DNA from: Asaia bogorensis | Lineage (GTDB): Bacteria > Pseudomonadota > Alphaproteobacteria > Acetobacterales > Acetobacteraceae | DNA: 33,183 bases | Reading direction: 5' to 3' | Assembly (NCBI GenBank): GCA_945868845.1 | Contig: CAMBMS010000027.1 | Location: 1 to 33,183, forward strand | In this document: positions 1 to 8,307 of the stretch, piece after piece | How the letters are laid out: every line of letters begins with the position of its first letter | Numbering within the stretch: the stretch's first letter is position 1 | Notes under the pieces: generated by a model | Seen by the model: the letters and a program-made list of their open reading frames with translations, nothing else | Database searches by the model: none | What the model was told of the DNA's origin: nothing | Program-made: the position numbers and the translations under genes

Positions 1-356
1 GCGATGCCGGCGACCGTGCCGGGGATCGAGGTCGAGAGCGGGCCCGAGACCGGGATTCCGCCTTCCTTGCGGTAGCGCTCGACCGTCGCCGCCTCCGGCG
101 CGGCGCCGGTGCCGTTGTAGACGAGGCCGTCGCGCGAGCCGTTCATGGCAACGTGATAGAAGCCGTCGCCGCCGATGCCGGACATCATCGGCTCGACCAC
201 ACCGAGGGTGAAACAGATGGCGACGCTGGCATCGACGGCGTTACCGCCGGCGCGCAGCACGTCGAGGCCGGCCTGGCTCGCCAGCGGATGGTTGGTGGCG
301 ACGGCGCCACGGCGCCCCATGATGAGCGGGCGGTGGCTGCGGGGATCGGGGAGCAT
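1..356 (-). CDS. Gamma-glutamyltransferase, N-terminal part (runs off window)
   Basis: The first 118 codons of a gamma-glutamyltransferase (GGT, Ntn-hydrolase family) run off the left edge. The family cleaves the gamma-glutamyl bond of glutathione or related compounds; the catalytic Thr lies in the missing part. Visible landmarks are the conserved N-terminal blocks: a GAVATNHPLAS stretch, then DVLRAGGNAVDASVA, then EPMMSGIGGDGF, followed by a typical GGT substrate-domain region. The ATG at 356-354 is chosen because a GAGG lies about 6 bases upstream and the conserved block begins soon after; the frame is open further upstream but has no start codon. No signal peptide is seen, unlike many periplasmic GGTs, so a cytoplasmic or atypical form is likely. 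It is divergent from the next gene. Confidence 0.85.
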   Translation of the reverse strand, partial: MLPDPRSHRPLIMGRRGAVATNHPLASQAGLDVLRAGGNAVDASVAICFTLGVVEPMMSGIGGDGFYHVAMNGSRDGLVYNGTGAAPEAATVERYRKEGGIPVSGPLSTSIPGTVAGI

Positions 357-469
357 GTCGACCTCGAAGATGGGGCGGGAAAGGTGAGCATTTTGCGCCG
401 GCTCGCGCCGTCCGACTAGGCTCGTTTTCTGCTCCTCGAACGCTCCTCCCCAGAGTAGGGATCTCCGAA

Positions 470-1594
470 ATGACCAAGCGCCTGACCGCGGCCGAACGCT
501 GGCTGGACGCCTGGGACTCGCAGGGCACACACCGGACCGGTACCGAAGGCGACCAGGCCGGCGCCGACTGGCTTTGCGCGCAGGCGCGCGCGTTGGGTGC
601 TGCGCCGGTGTTCGAACCATTTCCGATGGACCGCATCGATCCGGTCGAGACCTTCCTGGAGGTCGGCGACCAACGCTTCCCGGGCGTACCAGTGTTCGAT
701 TCGCCGCCGACCGGTGGTTTGAGCGGCGTGCTGGGGCAGGGCATCGCCGTGGCCGAACTGGCCCCGCGCGCCGTGTATGGCCCGACCTGGCGCGCACTGC
801 GCCAGGACCAGGGGCCGGCTGGGCTGGTCGTGTTGTGCCAGGGGGAGCACCCGGGCCTGGGCCTGCTGAACGCCGAACAGTTCAAGGCACCCTATGGCGC
901 GCCGGCGATCCATCTCGATTCAGGCGCGGCCGAGGCGGTGCGGGATGCGGTGGCTTGTGGCGCGATGGGACGTTTGGTCTCTCGGTATGACCGAGTTCGT
1001 GCCTTTCCCCGCAATGTCGTGGTCACCCTACGCGGGACCCAGCCGAGCTTGTTGCCTCGGGTGGTCGTGATGACACCGCGCAGCTCCTGGTGGCAATCGG
1101 TGGCCGAGCGGGGCGGCGGATTGGTCTGTTGGTTGGAGACGTTGCGGGCGTTGTTAGGCAATCCACCTGCCTGTGACGTGGTGCTGACGGCCAATTCCGG
1201 GCACGAGCTGGGCCATACCGGGTTGGATGCGTTCCAGGAGACGCGGCCGGGCTGGGATCGGCCGAATGGGGTGATCTGGGTGCATTACGGTGCCAATATC
1301 GGCGCCGTTGGTGGCGGGCTGTCGATCATGTCGGCCGATCCGGATCTGCGGGTCCGCATGCGGGACTCGCTGATCGCCGCGGGGCAGGGGGCGGATGAGA
1401 TGGCCGACCCCGCCGTGGTCCCAAGCGGCGAGACGCGGGATATCCACCGCGCGGGCGGGCGCTATGTGACACTGGTCGGTACCAATCCGTGGTTCCATCT
1501 GCCAAGCGACCGGTTTCCGGGAACGGTGGATGTGCCACGAATTGCGCGATATGCGGTGGGGGCCGCGGCGATGGTGGTCGGGCTGACGCGGTAG
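470..1594 (+). CDS. M28-like peptidase homologue with degenerate zinc site
   Basis: A 374-residue protein without signal peptide whose C-terminal half resembles M28 (aminopeptidase Y-like) metallopeptidases. The block around residues 198-230 (MTPRSSWW, then AERGGGL) sits where M28 enzymes have the HxD and Asp-Asn zinc ligands, but neither ligand is present. Residues 243-250 (SGHELGHT) match the Glu-Glu block with only the second Glu kept, and FHLPSD near residue 343 matches the final zinc His. So only part of the metal site survives. The frame is intact with normal composition, so this looks like a maintained family rather than decay. The ATG at 470 is preceded by a weak purine stretch (AGGGATC). 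Substrate is unknown; it may be an inactive or re-purposed hydrolase. Family assignment is inferred from pattern only. Confidence 0.7.
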   Translation: MTKRLTAAERWLDAWDSQGTHRTGTEGDQAGADWLCAQARALGAAPVFEPFPMDRIDPVETFLEVGDQRFPGVPVFDSPPTGGLSGVLGQGIAVAELAPRAVYGPTWRALRQDQGPAGLVVLCQGEHPGLGLLNAEQFKAPYGAPAIHLDSGAAEAVRDAVACGAMGRLVSRYDRVRAFPRNVVVTLRGTQPSLLPRVVVMTPRSSWWQSVAERGGGLVCWLETLRALLGNPPACDVVLTANSGHELGHTGLDAFQETRPGWDRPNGVIWVHYGANIGAVGGGLSIMSADPDLRVRMRDSLIAAGQGADEMADPAVVPSGETRDIHRAGGRYVTLVGTNPWFHLPSDRFPGTVDVPRIARYAVGAAAMVVGLTR

Positions 1595-1623
1595 GCCCAG
1601 ACCGTCCCGGGCCGAGGCTCGGG

Positions 1624-1698
1624 TTACAGCATCCGTTGCAGGATCAATCTCTGCACATCCGAGGTGCCCTCATAGATCTGGCACACGCGGTTGGTCGA
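1624..1698 (-). pseudogene. Acyl-CoA dehydrogenase, C-terminal remnant
   Basis: Twenty-four codons and a TAA stop encode a stretch ending [19 protein letters not shown], the typical extreme C-terminus of acyl-CoA dehydrogenases (Tyr-Glu-Gly-Thr before the final helix). Nothing upstream continues the family, so this is the tail of a gene whose 5' part was lost. The junction is near 1698-1710, just before the cupin pseudogene reading the other way. The sequence between 1700 and 1809 has no recognisable gene. Confidence 0.75.
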
Positions 1699-1809
1699 AG
1701 CTACGTATCTGCCATCTGCGGAGGAGATGGGGCGGGTGTTTGCGCGACGATTTCATCAACCATGTCATGGCTCCGAGGCTTGGTTCGATGCTCTGAAGCG
1801 GAGGTCAGG

Positions 1810-2489
1810 ATGCTGATCAATGAAGATCTCACAACAGCTGTTCTGCTGGATACGGGCCAGATGGACTGGATCGCCAGCCCGGTTGTCGGTGTGGACCGAC
1901 GGATGCTGTACCGTGAGGGGGATGAGATCGCCCGCGCGACCTCGATCGTCCGCTACGCCCCAGGGAGCGCATTCCCGGCCCATGCTCATACGGGCGGCGA
2001 GGAAATCCTCGTTCTTCAAGGGACCTTTCAAGATGAACATGGCGACTATCCGCAGGGGAGCTATTTTCGTAACCCGCCGGAACCTCTCACAGTCCGGCTG
2101 CGGCCCAAGGCTGCGTGATATTCGTTCGTCTTTGGCAATTTCGGTTGGGCGATCACGCCCAAATCGTGTTTAAACGGGGCGAAGAAGAGCGTCTCGAACC
2201 GCACCCCGTGGCCAAGTCATTCCGCCTTTTGTTTCACGACGATGCCGAACAGGTTACGCTGGAAACATGGTCACCCGATGCCAACCTGACCATCGCAAAT
2301 GAGCGTGGGCTGGAATTCATGATCCTATCTGGCGCGGCGAATGTACGAGGCAAAAACCTCGGCGCACACGGTTGGGGCCGCCTACCAGCCGGAGAGCCAT
2401 TGGTTGCCAAGGTTGGCGCAGACGGCGCGCAAGTCTGGATCAAAGATGCGCCGCTGCGTCATGCAGACATTCTGCCCATGCCTCTTTGA
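1810..2489 (+). pseudogene. ChrR-type double-cupin protein, broken by a one-base frameshift
   Basis: Two overlapping reading frames together encode one protein of about 226 residues with two cupin_7 (ChrR-like) domains. The first frame starts at ATG 1810 behind a good GGAGGTCAGG site and carries the metal-binding block [17 protein letters not shown]. It loses homology after FRNPP near 2078. The next frame continues at once with [21 protein letters not shown], exactly where the family would continue, and goes on through the second cupin to the TGA at 2487-2489. Adding one G at about 2079-2080 restores a single frame. Both halves keep family-like sequence, so the break is recent, or a sequencing error. 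It lies directly before the amine oxidase gene, as such cupins often do. Related proteins act as redox or metal sensors or as small-molecule cupins; the function here is unknown. Confidence 0.75.
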
Positions 2490-2495
2490 ACAGCC

Positions 2496-2535
2496 TCAGG
2501 TGACCAACATCTTCTTCAGGTGACCAACATCTTCC
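2496..2535 (+). repeat. Tandem 20-bp duplication over the amine oxidase start
   Basis: Two adjacent 20-base copies (2496-2515 and 2516-2535) of TCAGGTGACCAACATCTTC(T/C) differ only in the last base. Each contains the same GTG ACC AAC start context; the first GTG soon meets a TGA, the second opens the amine oxidase frame. It looks like slipped-strand duplication of the gene start. Confidence 0.85.
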
Positions 2536-3632
2536 AAACTCAGGTGGCCATTATCGGCGGCGGCCTCGCCGGGCTTCACGCTGCCTATCTACTGCATCGC
2601 GCAGGTGTCTCGTTTCAACTGTTTGAGGCGCGTGACCGGCTTGGTGGACGCATCCTAACGGTAAACGAAGCAGGGCGCCCCGACCAGGTTGGTTTTGATC
2701 TCGGCCCGTCATGGTTCTGGCCCGACACGCAACCCAATCTTGGGGATCTGGTAGACGAACTTTGCCTTGGAACCTTTGCACAACACACTGACGGCGACAT
2801 GCTCTACGAACGCGGTCTGCGCGAACGCCCCCATCGCGTGCGCGGCATGAGGCAGGAACTGCGCTCCATGCGACTGACGGGCGGCAGCGTCTCGTTGATT
2901 CACGCGCTGGCAAGCAAGCTGCCGAAAGATGCGCTGCACCTTGGTGCCGTAGTGACCGATTTGCGCTTGATCGAAGCCGGGATAGAGCTGACATGTGAGC
3001 GTCACGGCAAGCCGCCGCAACGGGACAGTTTCCGGCATGTGATTGCAGCTCTACCGCCGCGCCTTCTTGCAGCGGCCATCAGGTTCGATCCTGCGCCAGC
3101 GGCAGCTTCGCTCAATCTCTGGCAATGCACCCCAACTTGGATGGCCCCCCACGCCAAATTCTTCGCTCTCTATGACCGCTCCTTCTGGCGCGAGGCGGGC
3201 CTGTCCGGGGCCGCGCAGAGCATGGTTGGACCGCTAGGCGAAATCCATGATGCAACGACGGCTCAAGGGAATGCTGCGTTGTTCGGCTTCGTCGGAAATT
3301 CCGCTGCACAGCGGGTGAGCATCGGTCAGGAGCCCCTCATCCGCGCCGCGATCCAACAATTGGCGCGCTTGTTTGGGCCGGAGGCCGCTCTACCCCGCGC
3401 CACGATTCTGAAGGATTGGACCGCAGATGAGCGGACCTCAACACCTGCAGATGGCTCTGCTTCCGGCCACCCGTCATCCGGTAGGGTGGACTGGGTTAGG
3501 GGGCCATGGGCAGAGCGATTGATATTGGCTGCAAGTGAAACCAGCTCAACCGAGCCGGGATATCTGTCGGGTGCTGTAGAGGCGTCAAGGCGGGCTGCTA
3601 GTCGTGTCTCAATGGCTACCCTGGTGGCATGA
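2520..3632 (+). CDS. FAD-dependent amine oxidase family protein
   Basis: A 370-residue flavoprotein of the monoamine oxidase/protoporphyrinogen oxidase type. The N-terminal Rossmann fold GGGLAG (residues 13-18) is followed by an acidic residue in LFEARDRLGGR, the classic FAD motif with GGR. The C-terminal block ETSSTEPGYLSGAVEASRRAA is the usual second FAD contact. It probably oxidises an amine or a polyene with O2 as acceptor; the substrate is unknown. The GTG at 2520 lies in the second copy of a 20-base duplication and has no clear ribosome-binding site, so translation may depend on the upstream cupin gene, now frameshifted, which ends 31 bases before. It is somewhat shorter than typical monoamine oxidases (about 420-450 residues). 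Confidence 0.8.
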   Translation: MTNIFQTQVAIIGGGLAGLHAAYLLHRAGVSFQLFEARDRLGGRILTVNEAGRPDQVGFDLGPSWFWPDTQPNLGDLVDELCLGTFAQHTDGDMLYERGLRERPHRVRGMRQELRSMRLTGGSVSLIHALASKLPKDALHLGAVVTDLRLIEAGIELTCERHGKPPQRDSFRHVIAALPPRLLAAAIRFDPAPAAASLNLWQCTPTWMAPHAKFFALYDRSFWREAGLSGAAQSMVGPLGEIHDATTAQGNAALFGFVGNSAAQRVSIGQEPLIRAAIQQLARLFGPEAALPRATILKDWTADERTSTPADGSASGHPSSGRVDWVRGPWAERLILAASETSSTEPGYLSGAVEASRRAASRVSMATLVA

Positions 3633-3764
3633 CGCGTGCCCTTTGGTCAGCCAGCGGGGTTGCCTGACTGACCAGGCTTGAAGCGACCCTGCTTTGGGGT
3701 CGTAGTTTCAGTCCCGCAAATACCCTCTTCGAGATATTCAACCCCGGCTGTGGAAGCTTTGCGT

Positions 3765-4103
3765 TTAGCAAGTGGCGGTTAACCGCTTTGTCAGCGCCCG
3801 GCCCTCTCGTTCGACTGCAGACCAGAACACCCCCTCCAGAACCTCCAGTTCATCATCAGTCAGGGAGTGGACATCAAACGCCCCAGTGACCTGCTGTTGT
3901 ATCGCGCCGCCCTCTGGACCGCTGTGTTGCAGCCTCTGGCTGTCATGCCAGCCACTGGCCGCGCGGGACCGGTTCTTGAGCCCCAACGTCACGACAGCAG
4001 CGTTCCCGACCTCCCCGCTGGCCAGCGCGATGGCCAACGCGGTGAGCGCACCACGCATGGCATCGGCGCGGATGGTATGGACCACCCGCGTCTCGGGTGT
4101 CAG
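3765..4103 (-). pseudogene. Phage-type (terminase-small-subunit-like) C-terminal remnant
   Basis: An open stretch of about 112 codons ending in TAA, without a credible start of its own: upstream the frame merges into the opposite-frame shadow of the Bug receptor gene. It contains TLGLKNRSRAASGWHDSQ and LQHSGPEGGAIQQQ, the K/LKNR...W.D...HSGP.GG pattern common in phage terminase small subunits and related DNA-packaging proteins, followed by an LTDDELEVLEG segment. I infer a phage-derived gene fragment that lost its 5' end when the receptor gene was joined here. Family assignment is tentative. The 130 bases between the amine oxidase stop and 3764 hold nothing recognisable. Confidence 0.4.
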
Positions 4104-5074
4104 TCTAACTGAACGCCACTGTCCTTGATAATCGGCGTCCATTTCTCCAGCTCGGCGATGGTGAAGGCTTCCAGCTTCGCGGGGGTGGTGTCTAAGGTCG
4201 GATCGAAGCCCATCTCCTCCAGCCGCTTCTTGATGGCGGGATCGGAGATCGCCTTGTTCAGCGCCGCGTTCAGCGTGTTGACGATGGCGGGCGGGGTCTT
4301 GGCCGGGGCAAACAGGCCGTTCCAGGTATAGCACTCAAATCCCTTCAGGCCTTGCTCGTCCACCGTTGGCAGGTTCGGGTAGGAGCGCAGGCGATAGAGC
4401 ATGGCCGATCCCATCGGCTTCAGGGAACCGCCCTCGATATGGCCGGCGGAGGTTGCCACCGTGTCCAGGGCGAAGGCGATCTGTCCGGCCGTCAGGTCGT
4501 TGAGCAACGGACCGGAGCCGCGATAGGGCACGTGGGTGACATCCACCCCGCCCAGCTTCTTCAACCACTCGGTGCAGAGATGCAGGTTAGAGCCGATACC
4601 GGATGAACCGTAATTGTATTTGCCCGGGTTGGCCTTCAGGAGCGCCAGCATGGATTTCAGGTCGGTCGCCGGAAAATCCTTGGAGGCCACCAGGATGAAC
4701 GGCGTGACCACGATCTGGCCGATTGGGGCAAAGTCCTTCACCGGGTCGTAGGCGATCTTCTTGTAGAGGCGTGGGTTCATAGTATGGGTGGACCCGGTGG
4801 CGACCAGCACGGTGTAGCCATCAGGCGGGGCCTTGGCGACGAGGTCCGTGCCGATATTGCCGCCGGCGCCGGCGCGGTTATCCACCACCATCTGCTGACC
4901 GAGGGTTTCTGACATCTTAGCCCCGATCAGGCGGCCGATCACGTCCGTGGCCCCGCCAGTGGCGAAGGGCACCACGAGGCGGATTGGCTTGGTGGGGTAA
5001 GGCGCCTGCGCGGCCGCGGTGCCGGCCAAGGCCATGCAACCTGCGAGCAGGAGAGACAAGTGGTGCAATTTCAT
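4100..5074 (-). CDS. Bug/TctC-family tripartite tricarboxylate-type receptor
   Basis: A 324-residue periplasmic solute-binding protein of the Bug (TctC) family. The first 23 residues form a signal peptide (Lys near the start, hydrophobic core, cut after AAAQA). Then come the family marks YPTKPIRLVVPFATGGATDV and VDNRAGAGGNIGTD, and DGYTVLVAT. Bug proteins bind carboxylates, amino acids or aromatics; many are orphans without TctA/TctB genes nearby, as here. The ATG at 5074 is preferred to the one at 5080 because the purine-rich AAAGAAG lies at proper distance only for it. The gene is divergent from the TauD-type dioxygenase gene, so it may take up the substrate of that pathway. Residues encoded by 4349-4465 are duplicated as a fragment at 22589-22703. 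Confidence 0.93.
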   Translation of the reverse strand: MKLHHLSLLLAGCMALAGTAAAQAPYPTKPIRLVVPFATGGATDVIGRLIGAKMSETLGQQMVVDNRAGAGGNIGTDLVAKAPPDGYTVLVATGSTHTMNPRLYKKIAYDPVKDFAPIGQIVVTPFILVASKDFPATDLKSMLALLKANPGKYNYGSSGIGSNLHLCTEWLKKLGGVDVTHVPYRGSGPLLNDLTAGQIAFALDTVATSAGHIEGGSLKPMGSAMLYRLRSYPNLPTVDEQGLKGFECYTWNGLFAPAKTPPAIVNTLNAALNKAISDPAIKKRLEEMGFDPTLDTTPAKLEAFTIAELEKWTPIIKDSGVQLD

Positions 5075-5202
5075 GGACATCTTCTTTCGAGTGACTTTCG
5101 AGCCGAGGCCTTTAACATCCGGGGTTGCAACCTGCCAACTGGCAGCGTGCGCCGGAAGTGCCATACTCAGCGTCGAGGAAGCGTACGAATGGGGAGGCCG
5201 CC

Positions 5203-6273
5203 ATAAACCACGCCTTCATCGCCCAGCCGCCATGCCCGCCCGTGACCGGGCCATCCGCCTGGCGCGGGCCAGACCTGGCAGCCCGGCCAGCGGAATGGAT
5301 CCATGAATTCAACGCGACCGAGCTGGCAGAAATCGCTGCCGCTTGCGCGCCGCATCTGGCGCGCGGGGCGGACATGGCGACACTGGGGCGGGCGGATTTT
5401 CCCCTACCGCGCCTGGCCCCGGTGCTAGACCGGCTGCGCGAGAAGGTTCTGAACGGGCGCGGCTTCGTGCTGTTACGCGGGCTGCCAGTAGCGGGCCGGC
5501 CCATCGCAGAGCCAGCTATGGCTTATTGGGCGCTGGGGGGGCATTTCGGCAATCCCCGCTCACAAAACGCCAAAGGGCATTTGCTGGGGCATGTGCGGGA
5601 TCTCGGCCTGTCGTCCAAAGACCCCAATGTGCGCATCTACCAGACCACGGAGCGGCAGAATTTTCACACTGATTCTTGCGACATCGTCGCGCTGCTATGT
5701 TTGAAAACCGCAAAATCCGGCGGGCTTTCCTCCCTCACCAGTTCGATGAGCGTCTATAACGAGATGGCCCGCGCGCGGCCCGATCTCGCCGCGAGACTGT
5801 TTCGTGTTCTGCCAACGGATCGGCGTGGGGAAGTGCCGCTCGGGAAGAATCCGTGGTTCGAAACCCCAATCTACAGTGATTACGCGGGCTATCTCTCCGC
5901 CATCTACGCGCCGCACTATGTGCGGTCCTCGCAACGCTTCCCGGAGGCGCCGCGTCTGGAGCCGATCGATTACGAGGCGCTGGATCATTTCGACCGCCTG
6001 GCCGAAAGCCCAGAGCTGCGCCTGGACATGGAATTTTGCCCCGGAGATATGCAATTCGTGCACAACCACACCATCCTGCACGACCGCACAGCTTTCGAGG
6101 ACTGGCCGGAGCCGGAGCGCAAGCGCCATTTGTTGCGGCTATGGCTGGCGGCGCCGGGGGGGCGGCCGCTGCCGGCGCATTACGCGCAGCGTTATGGCAG
6201 CATCGAGATCGGCAATCGCGGCGGCATCATTTGCGAGGGCACCCGGCTGCACGCCCCGCTGGAACCAGTGTGA
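5203..6273 (+). CDS. TauD/TfdA-family Fe(II)/2-oxoglutarate-dependent dioxygenase
   Basis: Probable non-haem iron dioxygenase (hydroxylation or oxidative cleavage with 2-oxoglutarate and O2). The iron triad is visible: FHTD (His and Asp) at about 5665-5673 and the distal His in HNHTILHDRTAF, followed by the 2-oxoglutarate-binding Arg in ERKRHLLRLW. Start is uncertain. A strong GGGGAGG site at 5191-5197 points exactly to ATA at 5203, not a usual start; GTG 5242, giving MTGPSAWRGP, GTG 5158 and TTG 5125 are in-frame alternatives. The stop overlaps the next start (TGATG), so it is cotranslated with the SDR gene. Likely role: first oxidation step of a small organic acid or aromatic taken up by the divergent Bug receptor (inference from context). 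Confidence 0.88.
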   Translation: MNHAFIAQPPCPPVTGPSAWRGPDLAARPAEWIHEFNATELAEIAAACAPHLARGADMATLGRADFPLPRLAPVLDRLREKVLNGRGFVLLRGLPVAGRPIAEPAMAYWALGGHFGNPRSQNAKGHLLGHVRDLGLSSKDPNVRIYQTTERQNFHTDSCDIVALLCLKTAKSGGLSSLTSSMSVYNEMARARPDLAARLFRVLPTDRRGEVPLGKNPWFETPIYSDYAGYLSAIYAPHYVRSSQRFPEAPRLEPIDYEALDHFDRLAESPELRLDMEFCPGDMQFVHNHTILHDRTAFEDWPEPERKRHLLRLWLAAPGGRPLPAHYAQRYGSIEIGNRGGIICEGTRLHAPLEPV

Positions 6274-7031
6274 TGGCGCGCCTAGAAGGCAAGGTCGCGC
6301 TAATCACCGGCGCCGGCACCGGCATCGGGCGGGCCACGGCGCGGGCTATGGCTGCGGCCGGAGCTTCGGTGGTGGTGGCGGAACTCAACGCCGCGTCCGG
6401 CGAGCAAACCGCACAGATCGTGACCCAGGCGGGAGGGCGCTGCATCGCTATTCCCACTGATGTGACGCAGGAAGACAGCGTGCGCGCAGCGGTGGATGCC
6501 TGCTTGCGCGAATTCGGTGCCCTTCACATCCTGCACAACAACGCCGGCGGCTCCACCCCAGCCGACAGCGCCGTGACGGACGTTCCCATCGAGGAATTTT
6601 GGCGTGCCATCCGCCTGGATTTGTTCGGCACCTTCCTCGGCTGCCGCTTCGGCATTCCCGCCATCGCCGCAGCTGGCGGCGGCGCGGTCATCAACATGGC
6701 CTCTAATGTCGCGCTGATGGGCATTGCGGGGCGCGCCGGCTACACGGCCGCGAAAGGCGGTATCGCCGCGCTCACCCGCGCCATGGCGGTGGACCACGCG
6801 GCACAAAACATCCGCGTCAACGCCATCGCCCCGGCGGCGACAATGACGGACCGCGTGCGCGCCCGCTTCGAGGCCGGCGTGCCCCGCATTACCAAGATGG
6901 CCGCATCCCAGTTGCTCGGCTTGATCGAGCCGGACGACATCGCCAACATGGCCGTCTTCCTCGCCTCGGAAGAAGCCCGCAAGATCACTGGCCAAGTCTA
7001 TCCGGTGGATAGCGGCATCACGATTTCCTGA
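6273..7031 (+). CDS. Short-chain dehydrogenase/reductase
   Basis: A 252-residue classical SDR. NAD(P)-binding TGAGTGIG is at residues 12-19, NNAG at 89-92, the catalytic Ser at 144 and YTAAK at 157-161; the C-terminus GQVYPVDSGITIS is the usual end of FabG-like enzymes. It oxidises or reduces an alcohol/ketone pair. Translation starts at the ATG overlapping the dioxygenase stop by one base, so the two act together: the dioxygenase may generate the hydroxylated substrate for this enzyme (inference). The motif after beta-2 (VVAELN) has Glu, favouring NAD over NADP. Confidence 0.93.
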   Translation: MARLEGKVALITGAGTGIGRATARAMAAAGASVVVAELNAASGEQTAQIVTQAGGRCIAIPTDVTQEDSVRAAVDACLREFGALHILHNNAGGSTPADSAVTDVPIEEFWRAIRLDLFGTFLGCRFGIPAIAAAGGGAVINMASNVALMGIAGRAGYTAAKGGIAALTRAMAVDHAAQNIRVNAIAPAATMTDRVRARFEAGVPRITKMAASQLLGLIEPDDIANMAVFLASEEARKITGQVYPVDSGITIS

Positions 7032-7083
7032 CGCTTCCGTTCCTGACAGTCCGGACGTCCCCTTCGTCAACGGAGATGCCCAC

Positions 7084-8301
7084 GTGCCGGCGATAACGCG
7101 ACTGCCCAACCCCACGCATATCCTGATCGGCGCGGCAGTGATGATGAGCCTGGCCATGGGCATGCGCCAATGCCTGGGCCTGTTCCTACCGGCGATGACG
7201 CGCGACCTTGGCATTAGCGCATCCGACTTTACCTTTGCCATCGCTGTGCAGAACGTGGTGTGGGGATTATGCCAGGCGCCGCTGGGGGCCCTGGCGGATC
7301 GTCTTGGAATACGTCCGGTCCTGCTGGGCGGAGTTTTCACCTATATCCTGGCCAGCATTGTCATGATGCTGGCTACTGGCATCGCCGGGCTCACGCTGTC
7401 CGGCGCGCTCATCGGAGTTTCGGTGGCGTGCACGGGTTCCTCCATCGCCATGACAGCAACGGCGCGTGCAGCCGATCCAGCCCGACGCAGCCTAATGCTG
7501 GGAATTGTTGGGGCGTTTTCATCTGTCGGCATGCTGGTGCTGGCGCCGCTGCTGCAGGCGTTGCTGGACAATTGGGACTGGCGCGTTGCCGCCGGGCTTC
7601 TGGTAGTGCTCAGCATAGCGATGCTGCCGGCGGCGCTGGCCACGGGCCGGGTGGACCGCGTGCCGCAGCCGGCACACGAGCGGGCGGGATTTCGGGAGGT
7701 GGTGGGCATCGCGCTGAGTAATCGGCGCTTCGTCGTGTTGTGCTGCACCTATTTCGTCTGCGGCCTGCAATTGATTTTCCTGAGCACGCATCTGCCAAAC
7801 TACCTAGCCTTATGCGGGCAAGACCCGATGCTGGGTGCCACAGCGCTTGCCATCATCGGCGGGGTCAATATCCTGGGGTCCTGGAGCGCCGGGTGGCTGG
7901 GCGGGCATTATCCAAAGCATCTTCTTCTCGGTTTGCTTTACCTCGCCCGATCGGCGGTGATCACTGCCTATTTCATCGTGCCGCCGACACCGACCAGCAC
8001 GATCGTGTTCGCCGCAGTAATGGGCATGGTCTGGCTCGGTGTCATTCCGCTGGTTTCCGGCTATATCGCGGAATTGTTTGGCACTCGTTACATGGCGACC
8101 ATCCTGGGCCTCGCCTTTGTCATCCACCAAGCGGGCTCGGTCACTGGCGCACTCGGAGGGGGCATCGTCTTAGATCTGTTCGGTTCATACGATATCGCCT
8201 GGCGGGTGGGGGTGATGATCGGCGTGGTGGCCGGGATTGTGCAGATTGCCTTTGGCGGCCCGGCCCGGCCGGGGATGCGTCCGGCTTTCGCATCAGGTTG
8301 A
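7084..8301 (+). CDS. Major facilitator superfamily transporter
   Basis: A 405-residue integral membrane protein with about 12 hydrophobic segments and the MFS loop 2-3 motif GALADRLGIRPVLLGG near residues 68-83. The fold and the MRQCLGLFLPAMTRDLGIS N-terminus resemble the oxalate/formate-antiporter-like group of carboxylate MFS carriers. The GTG at 7084 has GGAG 8 bases upstream; a nearby ATG at 7076 is out of frame. It follows the SDR gene by 52 bases on the same strand, so it is likely in the same operon, importing or exporting the organic acid handled by the dioxygenase and SDR (inference). Confidence 0.9.
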   Translation: MPAITRLPNPTHILIGAAVMMSLAMGMRQCLGLFLPAMTRDLGISASDFTFAIAVQNVVWGLCQAPLGALADRLGIRPVLLGGVFTYILASIVMMLATGIAGLTLSGALIGVSVACTGSSIAMTATARAADPARRSLMLGIVGAFSSVGMLVLAPLLQALLDNWDWRVAAGLLVVLSIAMLPAALATGRVDRVPQPAHERAGFREVVGIALSNRRFVVLCCTYFVCGLQLIFLSTHLPNYLALCGQDPMLGATALAIIGGVNILGSWSAGWLGGHYPKHLLLGLLYLARSAVITAYFIVPPTPTSTIVFAAVMGMVWLGVIPLVSGYIAELFGTRYMATILGLAFVIHQAGSVTGALGGGIVLDLFGSYDIAWRVGVMIGVVAGIVQIAFGGPARPGMRPAFASG

Positions 8302-8307
8302 GCCAGT

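Noticed and set aside
1700-1809. Short frame ending [16 protein letters not shown] as the end of another lost gene
   Set aside because: It could be a gene tail, but I cannot match it to a family and it is too short to claim.
2320-2349. TGATCC inside the cupin pseudogene as another sigma-E promoter
   Set aside because: At 18 bases it is followed by a poor -10 (TACGAG), lies in coding sequence and points to no plausible start.
6300-7340. 346-codon minus-strand frame opposite the SDR gene
   Set aside because: The plus strand encodes a complete SDR with all motifs; the minus frame has no homology.
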